From Vibrio sp. B1FLJ16 (GTDB lineage Bacteria > Pseudomonadota > Gammaproteobacteria > Enterobacterales > Vibrionaceae), in the NCBI RefSeq assembly GCF_905175385.1, contig NZ_HG992749.1, positions 1,178,001 to 1,242,000 of the forward strand: a stretch of DNA of 64,000 bases, in the 5' to 3' direction. Of the stretch, positions 18,066-27,118 are shown piece by piece (the stretch's first letter is position 1; every line of letters begins with the position of its first letter). A program made the translations under genes and the position numbers. The notes under the pieces were generated by a model that was given only the letters and a program-made list of their open reading frames with translations, did not search any database and was not told where the DNA came from.

Positions 18066-18632
18066 TTATGCTCGGCTCATGTATTTACGTTCAGCAGTGT
18101 TGATAATCACGCGGTCACCTGTTGCAATGTATTCCGGAACCTGAACAACAAGGCCAGAAGCAAAGCGAGCTGGTTTAGTACGTGCAGAAGCTGATGCGCC
18201 TTTGATTGACGGGTCAGTCTCTTCAATTACCAGCTCAACAGAAGAAGGTAACTCCAGACCTACAGGAGAACCGTCTACCAGGATAACGTGAATACCTTGA
18301 GTATCTTCGTTGATGAACAGCAGGTCATCTTCTACATCACTGTGTTTAAATGTGTATTGTGAGTAGTCTTCGTTATCCATGAAGATGTGCTCATCGCCGT
18401 CTGCATAAGAGTACATAACTGCACGCTTGTTCATCTCAACGGTTTCTACAACGTCATCAGACTTGTAACGCTCGTCTACGCGTGCACCTGTTGTTAGATC
18501 AGTACAACGCATTTTGTAGATTTTAGCGCCGCCGCGACCACCTGGAGTGGTTACTTCGATGTCTTTAACTAGAAGAGTTTTACCATTAGACTCGATTGCG
18601 AAGCCTTTTTTGATTTCACTTGCCTTTGGCAT
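18066..18632 (-). CDS. yeiP: Elongation factor P-like protein EfpL (YeiP)
   Basis: Three-domain EF-P paralogue that enters the ribosomal E site and relieves stalling at difficult sequences such as proline stretches. The protein shows the KOW-like N domain (EIKKGFAIESNGKTLLVKDIEV), the family hallmark IKGASASARTKPA, and the terminal VQVPEYIATGDRVIINTAERKYMSRA. At the tip of the loop where EF-P carries the modified lysine, this protein reads TTPGGRGGAKIYKM: an arginine rather than lysine, as expected for YeiP, so it should act without beta-lysylation. 188 aa, followed at two bases by yciU. Confidence 0.94.
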   Translation of the reverse strand: MPKASEIKKGFAIESNGKTLLVKDIEVTTPGGRGGAKIYKMRCTDLTTGARVDERYKSDDVVETVEMNKRAVMYSYADGDEHIFMDNEDYSQYTFKHSDVEDDLLFINEDTQGIHVILVDGSPVGLELPSSVELVIEETDPSIKGASASARTKPARFASGLVVQVPEYIATGDRVIINTAERKYMSRA

Positions 18633-18824
18633 TGTATTTTCCTATTCACACTTATTAAGCAAAACTCGCTGATTATAACCTCAAGTTAGTCGCCTGGCAT
18701 CAAAATTCATTGGTGAAAACTACCCTAATGCTCATTAATCAGTGCGTTTTTAGGCTTGATCCAATTTCCTTGCTAGTGGATCATATTATCCTTGATTCTT
18801 AATGCCGAGATCGTGTTAATTCCA

Positions 18825-19592
18825 ATGGCTCTCCCTGTTATCGACCGTAAGCAGCCTTTTCAAGCTGAGTTTGAACCACTAATCAGAGAAGTGCTTTTGT
18901 GCTTGAAAGGCGGGCTGGGGCAGAACTTACATAGTGTGTACGTTTATGGCAGCGTCGCTCGAAAAACGGCGGTGTCTGGTAAATCGAACCTCGATTTAGT
19001 GGTTGTCACCAAAGCGCCATTTGAGTCAAATCGGGCCACGTTGTTAAACACCATCAGATGGCGGGCGAAGAAAGGGCATCCGCAAGTAACCGGCGTCTCA
19101 GTGCGCACTGCACTAGTTAGAGAAGTCGCCAATCTCGATAGTATTTTTACCTGGGGCTTTATGCTCAAACACTGCTGTGTGTGTATTTGTGGCGATGATC
19201 TGGCGGACTGCTTCGGAGACTATGTTCCGAGCTGGGAAATAGCCAAGCACTGGAACATGGATGTAGAAGAGTGGCTCTCTGTCTATCGTAATAAAATCGC
19301 ACAGGCAAAAAATGCTGAGGAGCAGATTCAAGCTCAAACTGTTATTGCCAAAAAGTTGCTGCGCGCTTCCTATTCACTGATTATGCACCGCGACAAGCGT
19401 TGGTTTGATGATCCAATTGAATGTGGTCAGGTGTTTTTGAACTATCATCCTGAAAAGCAATTGGAGATTGAGCGCCTAGAGATTCTGTTGTCGGGGCGTC
19501 TGATTCCCAAACGCTCTGTGATTGGCTTATTGGACGCTTTTGGTAACTGGCTGCTAAAACAGTATCAAAAGACAGAGTTTCGCATTGGCTAA
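18825..19592 (+). CDS. Nucleotidyltransferase-domain protein
   Basis: A 255-aa protein with a Pol-beta-type minimal nucleotidyltransferase core: VYVYGSVARKTAVSGKSNLDLVVVTKAP (about residues 37-64). The usual GSxARG...SDLDL is present except that SD has become SN, leaving the later catalytic aspartate (LDL). A helical C-terminal half resembles aminoglycoside-adenylyltransferase-like or kanamycin nucleotidyltransferase-like proteins (AKKLLRASYSLIMHRDKRWFDD). The substrate is unknown. The frame is open from a TTG at 18792, but the ATG at 18825 (MALPVIDRKQPF) is the more natural start; no clear Shine-Dalgarno is seen. It ends eight bases from the convergent polB stop. Confidence 0.75.
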   Translation: MALPVIDRKQPFQAEFEPLIREVLLCLKGGLGQNLHSVYVYGSVARKTAVSGKSNLDLVVVTKAPFESNRATLLNTIRWRAKKGHPQVTGVSVRTALVREVANLDSIFTWGFMLKHCCVCICGDDLADCFGDYVPSWEIAKHWNMDVEEWLSVYRNKIAQAKNAEEQIQAQTVIAKKLLRASYSLIMHRDKRWFDDPIECGQVFLNYHPEKQLEIERLEILLSGRLIPKRSVIGLLDAFGNWLLKQYQKTEFRIG

Positions 19593-19600
19593 GCTGGCCG

Positions 19601-21964
19601 TTAAAACAAGCCCATCTGCGGTGCTGACAGTGTCTCAAAATCGGTGCCGATAAACGGTAAAATAGCATCTGCAACCGGCTTTAGCTGCTTATCAACATAA
19701 TGCTGATAGTCGATTGGGCTATTGCGGTACTCATGGGGCTCTGGTCCGTTGACGGTAATTACATACTCAATTCGGCCGCGGTTCTGGTACTGTAATGGGC
19801 GGCCAAGCTTGGCATTGATTTCGTCTGCTAACCGCGCAGCACGCACCTGTGGTGGGATATTCTTTTGGTACTCATGTAACTTACGGCGCAGACGTTTCTG
19901 ATAAATCAGTTGGTCATCAAACTCACCGCTGTTGGTTTTCTCAACCATTTCCCGAACATACTCACTCGGGTCTTCACCATGAAAGATCATGCCATAAAGT
20001 TTGTTTTGGAATTTCTGTGCTAGTGGTGTCCAGTCAGTACGAGCACTCTCCAATCCTTTAAAGATGATGCGTTCTTGTTCTCCTTCTCCAATCAATCCGG
20101 CGTAACGCTTTTTCGACCCTGTTTCTGCTCCGCGGATAGTAGGCATCAGGAATTTGCGATAGTGCGTCTCGTATTCGATTTCAAGCATTGAAGTAAGGTT
20201 ATATTTGGAGCGAAGATGTTCTTGCCACCAGTTATTAATGTATTCAACCAGCTGATTACCAACGGTATCTGCTTCAGCCTGACTATAACTGCGATTTAAT
20301 GACACAAAGGTCGAGTCAGTATCACCGTAAATTACCTGATAACCTTGCTCTTCAATCAGCACTTTTGTTTGCTTCATGATCTCGTGCCCGCGCATAGTAA
20401 TACTGGACGCGAGGCGTGTATCAAAGAACCGACAACCTGACGATCCTAATACGCCGTAGAACGAGTTCATGATGATCTTAATTGCCTGAGAAAAAGCTTT
20501 TTCGTTGTTTTGCTTAGCCACATCACGAGCTGCCCAAAGTTTTTCAATCATCTCTGGCAAGAAGTGCTTAGTGCGGTGAAACTGGCCGCCACGAAATCCG
20601 GGGACTGCTTGATTGTCTTCTTTGCCAATCTTAAGCAAAAGTCCTTCTACAAGCCCCATTGGATCAATCAAAAAGGAGCGAATGATTGACGGGTACAGGC
20701 TTTTAAAGTCCAGGACTAAGACTGAATCGTAAAGGTTCGGAATCGAATCCATCACGTAACCGCCTGGGCTAGCAATCCAGTTTTCCGGGTGTAAGTTTGG
20801 GGCGGCGTAACCAGCACGATGGATCTGTGGTAAATAGAGATTAGTGAATGCGGCTACTGAGCCCCCAACTCGGTCCAGTTCTACGCCCGTTAATCGTGAG
20901 CGTTCTATTGCAAAAGCGAGTAGGTGTGTGTGCTCAAAAATCTTATTTACCAGGACACAATCTTGCAGGTTGTATTTAGCTAAAGAAGGTTTATCAGAAC
21001 GATACATGCGGTTGATTTCATCCATACGGTCATGCACGTTGTGAATTTGTTTTCCTTCGCCTAACAGTTCCTGGGAAACGGATTCTAATGACCAAGAGCG
21101 AAAGTGGTAAGTCGCGGTTTTGAGTGTATCGATACCATCCATCACAACTCGTCCCGGAATAGAGATAAAGCCTTGCTGGCTCAGTGATGAACTGCGAAAG
21201 AAGCTCGCTTGATCGGCTCTTCCTAGCTTGAGCTTCATGGTGTGCCACTCTGCTCGTTTGTGCAGCAAACGGAAATCGAAGTCGATAACGTTCCAGCCGA
21301 CGACTACGTCCGGGTCAAACTGCTTAAACCACATTATTAAAGCGTCTAGCAAAGCTCTCTCGTCTTTTACCCACTGGATTGGCGTCTCTGCTTCCTCAGG
21401 CTCACCAATCATAATGACTCGAGAGTCCTTTGGGCTATCTAAGCCGATAGAATAGAGAATTCCTTTTTCTGAGCATTCTATATCCAGAGAGACAACATGC
21501 AGTTCAGGCTCGTAATCTCCGGAGCGGCATTTTGCACTTTGAATACGCTGATACCCATTGGCGTTTTGCTGGTAGCCGGTGAACTCAATACTGCCTCGGA
21601 TAAAGCGCTCCATCAAATAGCGATCAGCTAGGCGGATATCTCCCTCATAAGTCACGATGTCGTGATGAGTCAGAGTACTTTGAAAGGCAACAGACTCTCG
21701 GGTGAGTTGTGTATAACAAGCAGCGAGGGGAGTTTGTTCGAACGTTTTAATCTCTAACTCACGAAAATCAACACAGACGTTATTGGATTGAGCAAGCAGT
21801 TTTGCTTGTGCCACATTGTCTTGTGCGATGAAGAAAACAGGCTTTTCCCCATTGATAAGAAGTTGAGTTGGTCCAGCTTGTGTCGATAACCAAAGCTCAA
21901 TTTGTGTTTGACCTTTGATGTCTCTTGCCTGGCGAGTAAGTAGGAAGCCTTGCTGGATGTTCAA
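19601..21964 (-). CDS. polB: DNA polymerase II
   Basis: Family B DNA polymerase with 3'-5' proofreading, used in restart and translesion synthesis. Exonuclease motifs: ExoI VVSLDIECSEKG (about residue 155), ExoII VVGWNVIDFDFRLL, ExoIII YNLQDCVLV. Polymerase motifs: A LDFKSLYPSIIRSF, B KIIMNSFYGVLGS, C VIYGDTDSTFVSL. Length 787 aa compares with 783 in E. coli. I saw no CTGT-N8-ACAG LexA box in the region upstream of the start, which would be expected if it is SOS-controlled as in E. coli. Confidence 0.96.
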   Translation of the reverse strand: MNIQQGFLLTRQARDIKGQTQIELWLSTQAGPTQLLINGEKPVFFIAQDNVAQAKLLAQSNNVCVDFRELEIKTFEQTPLAACYTQLTRESVAFQSTLTHHDIVTYEGDIRLADRYLMERFIRGSIEFTGYQQNANGYQRIQSAKCRSGDYEPELHVVSLDIECSEKGILYSIGLDSPKDSRVIMIGEPEEAETPIQWVKDERALLDALIMWFKQFDPDVVVGWNVIDFDFRLLHKRAEWHTMKLKLGRADQASFFRSSSLSQQGFISIPGRVVMDGIDTLKTATYHFRSWSLESVSQELLGEGKQIHNVHDRMDEINRMYRSDKPSLAKYNLQDCVLVNKIFEHTHLLAFAIERSRLTGVELDRVGGSVAAFTNLYLPQIHRAGYAAPNLHPENWIASPGGYVMDSIPNLYDSVLVLDFKSLYPSIIRSFLIDPMGLVEGLLLKIGKEDNQAVPGFRGGQFHRTKHFLPEMIEKLWAARDVAKQNNEKAFSQAIKIIMNSFYGVLGSSGCRFFDTRLASSITMRGHEIMKQTKVLIEEQGYQVIYGDTDSTFVSLNRSYSQAEADTVGNQLVEYINNWWQEHLRSKYNLTSMLEIEYETHYRKFLMPTIRGAETGSKKRYAGLIGEGEQERIIFKGLESARTDWTPLAQKFQNKLYGMIFHGEDPSEYVREMVEKTNSGEFDDQLIYQKRLRRKLHEYQKNIPPQVRAARLADEINAKLGRPLQYQNRGRIEYVITVNGPEPHEYRNSPIDYQHYVDKQLKPVADAILPFIGTDFETLSAPQMGLF

Positions 21965-22376
21965 ATGAGAAAAACCTTATTCATATCTTAGGGTTCGTAT
22001 TCTAGCACTATGAGAGAGGAAGAAAACGAGGAGTATGTATTCTTGTTTTATTCGCTGGTTTATATACCAAGATCAAAAATGTGTGTGATCGACTACGGAT
22101 TGAGCGTTTTAGACCTGATACTGAGCTACTCTGAACAATATGAAATCTAGTTGCTTGATTTCTTGAAATTAATGTAGTTAATTAAGTCTAATTATCATTC
22201 GGTTCTGTATTGCTAATAACGTAGTTTGTGAATAAGTTCTTGCTAAAGTTTGCGTTTGAGCACATATTCATAGAAAGCAATTTTTTGCCAAATACGGTAG
22301 TATTGGGCAGTCATACTGATATCCACATTGTGCAACATGTGGGTGCAGAACCAATAGAAAGTGTGGAGATACAAGC

Positions 22377-23021
22377 TTGATAAATGTTTTCCTTGTAGAT
22401 GATCACGAGCTGGTTCGCACAGGGATACGACGTATTATTGAAGACGTCCGTGGAATGAACGTAGCAGGAGAAGCTGACAGCGGTGAAGAGGCAGTAAAAT
22501 GGTGTCGCAGTAATCATGCTGACGTCATTTTGATGGACATGAATATGCCTGGAATCGGTGGCTTGGAAGCCACTAAAAAGATTCTTCGCGTAAACCCAGA
22601 TGTGAAAATCATTGTACTGACCGTACATACTGAAAATCCGTTTCCTACTAAAGTGATGCAGGCAGGTGCTTCTGGTTATTTGACCAAAGGCGCAGGGCCA
22701 GATGAAATGGTTAATGCTATTCGCGTAGTAAACAGCGGGCAGCGTTATATCTCACCAGAGATTGCGCAACAGATGGCATTGAGTCAATTTTCTCCGGCCT
22801 CTGAAAACCCGTTTAAAGATTTATCAGAACGTGAATTACAGATCATGTTAATGATCACGAAAGGCCAGAAAGTAACCGATATTTCTGAGCAACTTAATCT
22901 AAGTCCAAAAACCGTGAACAGCTATCGCTATAGACTGTTTAACAAGTTGGACATTAACGGCGACGTTGAGTTAACACACTTAGCGATTCGCCATGGAATG
23001 CTGGACACTGAGACCCTTTAG
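22377..23021 (+). CDS. varA: Response regulator VarA/UvrY/GacA
   Basis: NarL/FixJ-type response regulator, partner of the sensor VarS/BarA, that activates the CsrB-family sRNAs. The receiver domain has the DD pair (FLVDDHE), phospho-acceptor in [12 protein letters not shown] and the lysine in [10 protein letters not shown]; the LuxR-type HTH is [43 protein letters not shown]. The start is a TTG at 22377 with GGAG at 22365-22368; no in-frame ATG precedes [10 protein letters not shown] hairpin (CCACAT...ATGTGG at 22323-22341) lies just upstream of the ribosome site. Stops one base before uvrC. Confidence 0.95.
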   Translation: MINVFLVDDHELVRTGIRRIIEDVRGMNVAGEADSGEEAVKWCRSNHADVILMDMNMPGIGGLEATKKILRVNPDVKIIVLTVHTENPFPTKVMQAGASGYLTKGAGPDEMVNAIRVVNSGQRYISPEIAQQMALSQFSPASENPFKDLSERELQIMLMITKGQKVTDISEQLNLSPKTVNSYRYRLFNKLDINGDVELTHLAIRHGMLDTETL

Positions 23022-23022
23022 T

Positions 23023-24855
23023 GTGAATCCTCCCTTTGATTCGGCTTCCTTTCTCAAGACAGTTACACATCAGCCCGGCGTTTACAGAATGTACAACGCC
23101 GAAGCTGTTGTTATATATGTCGGAAAAGCCAAAGACCTTCAGAAGCGTTTATCAAGTTACTTCCGCAAAAAAGTAGATAGTGAGAAAACGCGCGCACTTG
23201 TCAGTAATATCGCCAAAATAGATGTCACGGTAACGCATACCGAGACAGAAGCTCTTATTCTTGAGCATAATTACATCAAGCAATACTTACCCAAGTACAA
23301 CGTACTTCTGCGTGATGATAAGTCGTATCCTTACATCTTTATAAGCGGTCACAAACATCCGCGACTATCGATGCACAGGGGCGCTAAAAAACGCAAAGGC
23401 GAGTACTTTGGCCCTTATCCTGACTCGGGTGCTGTACGCGAAACCTTGCATTTACTGCAAAAAATATTTCCTGTACGTCAATGTGAAGACACTGTTTATT
23501 CCAACCGGACTCGACCATGTCTGATGTATCAGATCGGACGTTGCGCTGCACCTTGTGTAAGTTCAATCATCTCCGATGAAGCATACGAAGAGTTAGTAGG
23601 CTTTGTCCGGCTATTTTTACAAGGCAAAGACCAGCAAGTACTAAAGCAACTGATTGAAAAAATGGAACATGCCAGTCAGCAGTTACGTTTTGAAGATGCG
23701 GCGAAGTTTCGTGACCAAATTCAGGCAATACGTCGAGTTCAGGAACAGCAGTATGTATCTGAAGACAGTATGGACGACATGGATGTATTGGGATTTGCGC
23801 AGGAAAGTGGTATCGCTTGTGTCCACATTTTGATGATTCGCCAGGGTAAGGTGCTTGGTAGCCGCAGCCATTTTCCTAAAATCCCACAGAACACCAGCCA
23901 GCAAGAGGTTTTTGATAGCTTCTTAACTCAGTATTACTTGAGCCACAACGAAGCACGTACTATTCCAGCCAGGGTTATTTTTAATCAGGAGTTGGCTGCG
24001 GATGTTGACCCGATTCAAAAGGCATTGAGTGAAGTGGCCGGACGTAAGGTTCATTTCCACACTTCGCCAACCGGAGTGCGAGGGCGTTATCTAAAACTCT
24101 CGAATACGAATGCACTTACGGCGATAACCACTAAAATCAATCACAAGATGACCATCAATCAGCGTTTTCATGCTCTGCGGGAAACATTGTCTATGGATTC
24201 GATCGCCCGGATGGAGTGTTTTGATATTTCCCATACAATGGGAGAAAGCACAATAGCATCGTGTGTGGTGTTTAATAATGAAGGTCCGGTAAAACAGGAA
24301 TATCGTCGTTACAACATCACGGGTATTACGGGTGGTGATGATTATGCCGCAATGGGACAAGCACTGGAGCGCCGGTATTCAAAGCAGCTGGATGTGGAGA
24401 AAATTCCCGATATCATCTTCATTGATGGCGGTAAGGGGCAGTTAAACCGAGCACATGAAATTATCTCTCACTATTGGGGAGACTGGCCGAAACGACCTGC
24501 AATGATAGGGATCGCGAAAGGGGTTACCCGTAAACCCGGACTTGAGACCTTAATTACTGTAGATGGTGATGAGTTTAATCTGCCTAGTGATGCTCCTGCG
24601 CTTCACCTGATTCAGCATATTCGTGACGAGAGTCATAATCATGCAATCGCTGGACACAGAGCGAAACGTGGTAAAACACGACGCACGAGCCCATTAGAGG
24701 GGATCGAAGGAGTTGGTCCTAAGCGGAGACAAGCTTTGCTAAAATATATGGGTGGATTACAGGAACTTAAACGTGCAAGTGTAGAAGAAATAACCAAAGT
24801 GCCGGGTATTAGTCACTCTTTAGCAGAAATTATTTTCCAAGCATTGAAAGAATAA
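23023..24855 (+). CDS. uvrC: Excinuclease ABC subunit C
   Basis: Makes both incisions in nucleotide excision repair. N-terminal GIY-YIG nuclease ([30 protein letters not shown]), UVR domain that contacts UvrB ([24 protein letters not shown]), RNase H-like nuclease ([34 protein letters not shown]) and C-terminal helix-hairpin-helix pair ([32 protein letters not shown]). An ATG at 22993 lies inside varA; the GTG at 23023 gives 610 aa, equal to E. coli UvrC, and starts one base after the varA stop. varA-uvrC is a conserved two-gene operon. Confidence 0.96.
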   Translation: MNPPFDSASFLKTVTHQPGVYRMYNAEAVVIYVGKAKDLQKRLSSYFRKKVDSEKTRALVSNIAKIDVTVTHTETEALILEHNYIKQYLPKYNVLLRDDKSYPYIFISGHKHPRLSMHRGAKKRKGEYFGPYPDSGAVRETLHLLQKIFPVRQCEDTVYSNRTRPCLMYQIGRCAAPCVSSIISDEAYEELVGFVRLFLQGKDQQVLKQLIEKMEHASQQLRFEDAAKFRDQIQAIRRVQEQQYVSEDSMDDMDVLGFAQESGIACVHILMIRQGKVLGSRSHFPKIPQNTSQQEVFDSFLTQYYLSHNEARTIPARVIFNQELAADVDPIQKALSEVAGRKVHFHTSPTGVRGRYLKLSNTNALTAITTKINHKMTINQRFHALRETLSMDSIARMECFDISHTMGESTIASCVVFNNEGPVKQEYRRYNITGITGGDDYAAMGQALERRYSKQLDVEKIPDIIFIDGGKGQLNRAHEIISHYWGDWPKRPAMIGIAKGVTRKPGLETLITVDGDEFNLPSDAPALHLIQHIRDESHNHAIAGHRAKRGKTRRTSPLEGIEGVGPKRRQALLKYMGGLQELKRASVEEITKVPGISHSLAEIIFQALKE

Positions 24856-24901
24856 GGAAAATCCCGCAACATTAGCACGCAATGTTTAAGAGAATAATAA
24901 A

Positions 24902-25459
24902 ATGCGATTGAATATCCCGAACATTCTGTCTCTTCTTAGGCTGTTCTTAATTCCAGTTTTTATGGTCATCTTTTACCTGCCTTATTCATGGGCACCATTC
25001 GCTGCAGCAATGGTGTTTTGGGTGGCGGGTTTTACCGATTGGCTAGACGGTATGTTGGCTCGAAAACTTGATCAAACCTCGCGTTTTGGTGCGTTTATTG
25101 ATCCGGTTGCTGATAAAGTACTGGTTGCAACAGCGTTAATCCTTATCACTGAGCATTATCATACTATTTGGGTTACGATACCTGCCGTCACTATGATTGC
25201 TCGTGAAATCATTATTTCTGCTTTGCGTGAATGGATGGCAGAAATTGGCAAGCGCGCCAGTGTAGCAGTGTCTTGGGTCGGTAAAGTAAAGACTGTCTCT
25301 CAGATGTTTGCGTTGTGGGTGTTGATCTGGCGTTATGATGACTGGATGATTTGGATCGGTTTTGCAGCGCTTTACATTGCGACCTTCCTAACCTATTGGT
25401 CGATGTTTCAATATCTTGCTGCAGCAAAAGACGATTTGCTCAACGAAGAACATCATTAA
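24902..25459 (+). CDS. pgsA: CDP-diacylglycerol--glycerol-3-phosphate 3-phosphatidyltransferase
   Basis: Integral membrane enzyme making phosphatidylglycerol phosphate, the committed step to PG and cardiolipin. The CDP-alcohol phosphotransferase signature D-x2-DG-x2-AR-x8-G-x3-D-x3-D is complete in [27 protein letters not shown] (about residues 46-72). About five to six membrane segments; 185 aa. It sits 46 bp after uvrC, followed by a terminator and then the tRNA cluster, the same order as in E. coli (pgsA-glyW-cysT-leuZ). Confidence 0.95.
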   Translation: MRLNIPNILSLLRLFLIPVFMVIFYLPYSWAPFAAAMVFWVAGFTDWLDGMLARKLDQTSRFGAFIDPVADKVLVATALILITEHYHTIWVTIPAVTMIAREIIISALREWMAEIGKRASVAVSWVGKVKTVSQMFALWVLIWRYDDWMIWIGFAALYIATFLTYWSMFQYLAAAKDDLLNEEHH

Positions 25460-25474
25460 GAACTCTTTTATAAG

Positions 25475-25503
25475 AAGCAGGCTAACCAAGCCTGCTTTTT
25501 TTA
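25475..25503 (+). terminator. pgsA terminator
   Basis: AAGCAGGCT-AACCA-AGCCTGCTT followed by TTTTT. The 3' part (CCTGC, T7, ATTTCT) is tandemly repeated at 25491-25508 and 25509-25526. The remaining stretch to 25786 is AT-rich upstream DNA of the tRNA promoter and holds no gene I can support. Confidence 0.88.
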
Positions 25504-25786
25504 TTTCTCCTGCTTTTTTTATTTCTCCTGTTTATTTTTATGCGGATTCTGAAAGATAGATAAATGTGACTTGGCTCTTGTTTTTCTTTCCTTTTCCTAA
25601 CTGCTGAAGGGAATAACGTAATTATGGACGGTTGATATAGGTCGGCTGTCCGGTTTCTATAGCAGGCAAGTAGTCAAAATTTCATGATAAACAAGTGTAT
25701 TTGAGCGTTTTTTAGTATTAAAACTAAGCAACTTGCCGTCTTTCGCACAATTTCTAGTCAAACGATTTAAAAAAGTAAAAATAGTA

Positions 25787-25814
25787 TTGACTCGTTAGCT
25801 CGAATCCGTAGAAT
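25787..25814 (+). promoter_or_regulatory. Promoter of the tRNA-Cys-Gly-Leu-Gly cluster
   Basis: TTGACT and TAGAAT are separated by 16 bases. A GC-rich stretch (GCATCCCG) follows the -10 box, like the discriminator of stringently controlled stable-RNA promoters, and A-rich tracts (AAAAAAGTAAAAATA) precede the -35 box like an UP element. It lies 65 bp before the first tRNA. Confidence 0.8.
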
Positions 25815-25879
25815 GCATCCCGTACCCAAGAGAGCACGGCTCAAAAGGGTGGTAAGAAAAGAAAATTTTCTTGCAATGA

Positions 25880-25953
25880 GGCGCCTTGGCAGAGTGGCTA
25901 TGCAGCGGATTGCAAATCCGTGGACCTCGGTTCGACTCCGGGAGGCGCCTCCA
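25880..25953 (+). tRNA. cysT: tRNA-Cys(GCA)
   Basis: A 74-nt cloverleaf. The acceptor GGCGCCT/AGGCGCC pairs; the anticodon loop is TTGCAAA, giving GCA; the T loop is TTCGACT; CCA is encoded. Confidence 0.97.
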
Positions 25954-25974
25954 TTATTCTTTTAGAGAATAAAT

Positions 25975-26050
25975 GCGACACTAGCTCAGTTGGTAGAGCG
26001 CAACCTTGCCAAGGTTGAGGTCACGAGTTCGAACCTCGTGTGTCGCTCCA
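25975..26050 (+). tRNA. glyW: tRNA-Gly(GCC), copy 1
   Basis: A 76-nt cloverleaf with acceptor GCGACAC/GTGTCGC, anticodon loop TTGCCAA (GCC), T loop TTCGAAC and encoded CCA. It appears identical to the copy at 26226-26301. Confidence 0.97.
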
Positions 26051-26128
26051 AAATTTAAAGATATGGCGTTAAGCGGTATCAGATGGTGTTTTACTTTTCT
26101 GTAAAGGCATCACAAAGAATATTTGTGT

Positions 26129-26215
26129 GCCCTGGTGGTGGAATTGGTAGACACAAGGGATTTAAAATCCCTCGGCGTTCGCGCTGTGCCGGTTCAAGTC
26201 CGGCCCGGGGCACCA
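26129..26215 (+). tRNA. leuZ: tRNA-Leu(TAA)
   Basis: An 87-nt class II tRNA with a long variable arm. Acceptor GCCCTGG/CCGGGGC, anticodon loop TTTAAAA (TAA), T loop TTCAAGT, encoded CCA. Confidence 0.96.
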
Positions 26216-26225
26216 TCTTATTATT

Positions 26226-26301
26226 GCGACACTAGCTCAGTTGGTAGAGCGCAACCTTGCCAAGGTTGAGGTCACGAGTTCGAACCTCGTGTGTCGCTCC
26301 A
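26226..26301 (+). tRNA. tRNA-Gly(GCC), copy 2
   Basis: Appears identical to the tRNA-Gly at 25975-26050. It is the last intact tRNA and is followed by a terminator at 26309-26336. Confidence 0.97.
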
Positions 26302-26308
26302 AACATTA

Positions 26309-26336
26309 AAACCCAGCATTCACGTGCTGGGTTTTT
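26309..26336 (+). terminator. tRNA cluster terminator
   Basis: ACCCAGCA-TTCACG-TGCTGGGT followed by TTTTG. The same hairpin recurs at 26484-26512. Confidence 0.9.
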
Positions 26337-26387
26337 GTGTTTTTGCATGCTGAAATTTTAATGGCGCAAGAGTCCTACCCATTTCAT

Positions 26388-26477
26388 TTGTCAAAGCGCA
26401 GTTGATAGAGCGCAGCCTTGCCAGGGTTGAGGTCACGCCTTTTTGTTAATGGATAGGGAACCTCGTGTGTCGCTCCA
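26388..26477 (+). pseudogene. Decayed tRNA-Gly remnant 1
   Basis: Matches tRNA-Gly from the D arm to the anticodon arm (AGCGCAGTTGATAGAGCGCAG..., anticodon loop TTGCCAG), breaks in the T arm with about 21 unrelated bases (26438-26458), then resumes with AACCTCGTGTGTCGCTCCA (26459-26477). The 5' acceptor strand is lost, so it cannot fold. It is followed by a second copy of the tRNA terminator. Confidence 0.85.
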
Positions 26478-26483
26478 AACATA

Positions 26484-26512
26484 AAACCCAGCATTCACGT
26501 GCTGGGTTTTTG
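26484..26512 (+). terminator. Duplicated tRNA terminator
   Basis: The hairpin ACCCAGCA-TTCACG-TGCTGGGT plus T-run is repeated here behind remnant 1. This shows that the remnant arose from a duplicated tRNA-plus-terminator unit. Confidence 0.85.
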
Positions 26513-26528
26513 TATTTGTGCTTAATGT

Positions 26529-26706
26529 AATATCAATCGTAGTAGGTAAGTGGTCATTCTAGCTTGTTAAATACTCGATAACCGCGTTACCTTTTCGTCT
26601 ATAAAGAAGTTTGATTGCAGAATAACTACTTATCGAAAAATTGTGCCTTGTTCTCAAGCATTTTCCTCCGCTATTTCTGAACACTTATTTACTGCGATTG
26701 GCATAA
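26529..26706. repeat. Palindrome-ended Vibrio repeat, copy B
   Basis: Starts AATATCAATC and ends GATTGGCATA. Internally it matches the reverse complement of copy A (44461-44624): AATAACTACTTATCGAAAAA and GCCTTGTTCTCAAGC are shared. It lies within the decaying tRNA array. It holds no ORF. Confidence 0.78.
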
Positions 26707-26740
26707 TTTAATGTTGTAAGAGTCACTACCATTCCAAATG

Positions 26741-26788
26741 ACCGAAGCTCAGTGGTTAGAACACAATCTTGGTAAGGTTGAGGTCACG
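26741..26788 (+). pseudogene. Decayed tRNA-Gly remnant 2
   Basis: GAAGCTCAGTGGTTAGAAC (D arm) and a mutated anticodon arm (loop TTGGTAA), then GGTTGAGGTCACG, where similarity stops, at the same base at which remnant 1 breaks. Both remnants are preceded by a related sequence (TTTAATG...GTAAGAGTC or GCAAGAGTC...TACC), so they derive from one duplicated unit. Acceptor and T arms are absent. Confidence 0.72.
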
Positions 26789-27118
26789 TCTTTTTCGTTT
26801 CTTACGCGTTATAAATTCTAGCCTCTTAAAACAATTATTAAGTATTTTAATAAGTTAGAGTGATAGGTGGGTTATTTACGATTTGTATAAGATTTTGTCT
26901 GCCGGACTTACCTGCCGAAGCGGTTGGAGCGACCAATTTATAGCCTCTATACTGAAACCTAAACCTCATGTGATCATCGGTTACAGGAAAAGTTAGTAAT
27001 CAGCCCACTTAATAAGCAAATCAATGATTAAAAATCGTTGCCAGAGGATTTTATTTTGTGATAAATTCGCGCGCAATCTCGGAGCGTAATTTATAACGTG
27101 TGATCTCTGGGGGATACG

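Noticed and set aside
21965..22030. LexA box for polB
   Set aside because: I looked for CTGT-N8-ACAG upstream of polB and did not find one.
27024..27089. 21-codon frame (starts MIKNRCQRILFCDK) in the norspermidine leader as a possible arrest peptide
   Set aside because: No Shine-Dalgarno sequence, no run of informative codons, and it ends well before the structured part. Other short frames at 27220 and 27282 are equally unsupported.
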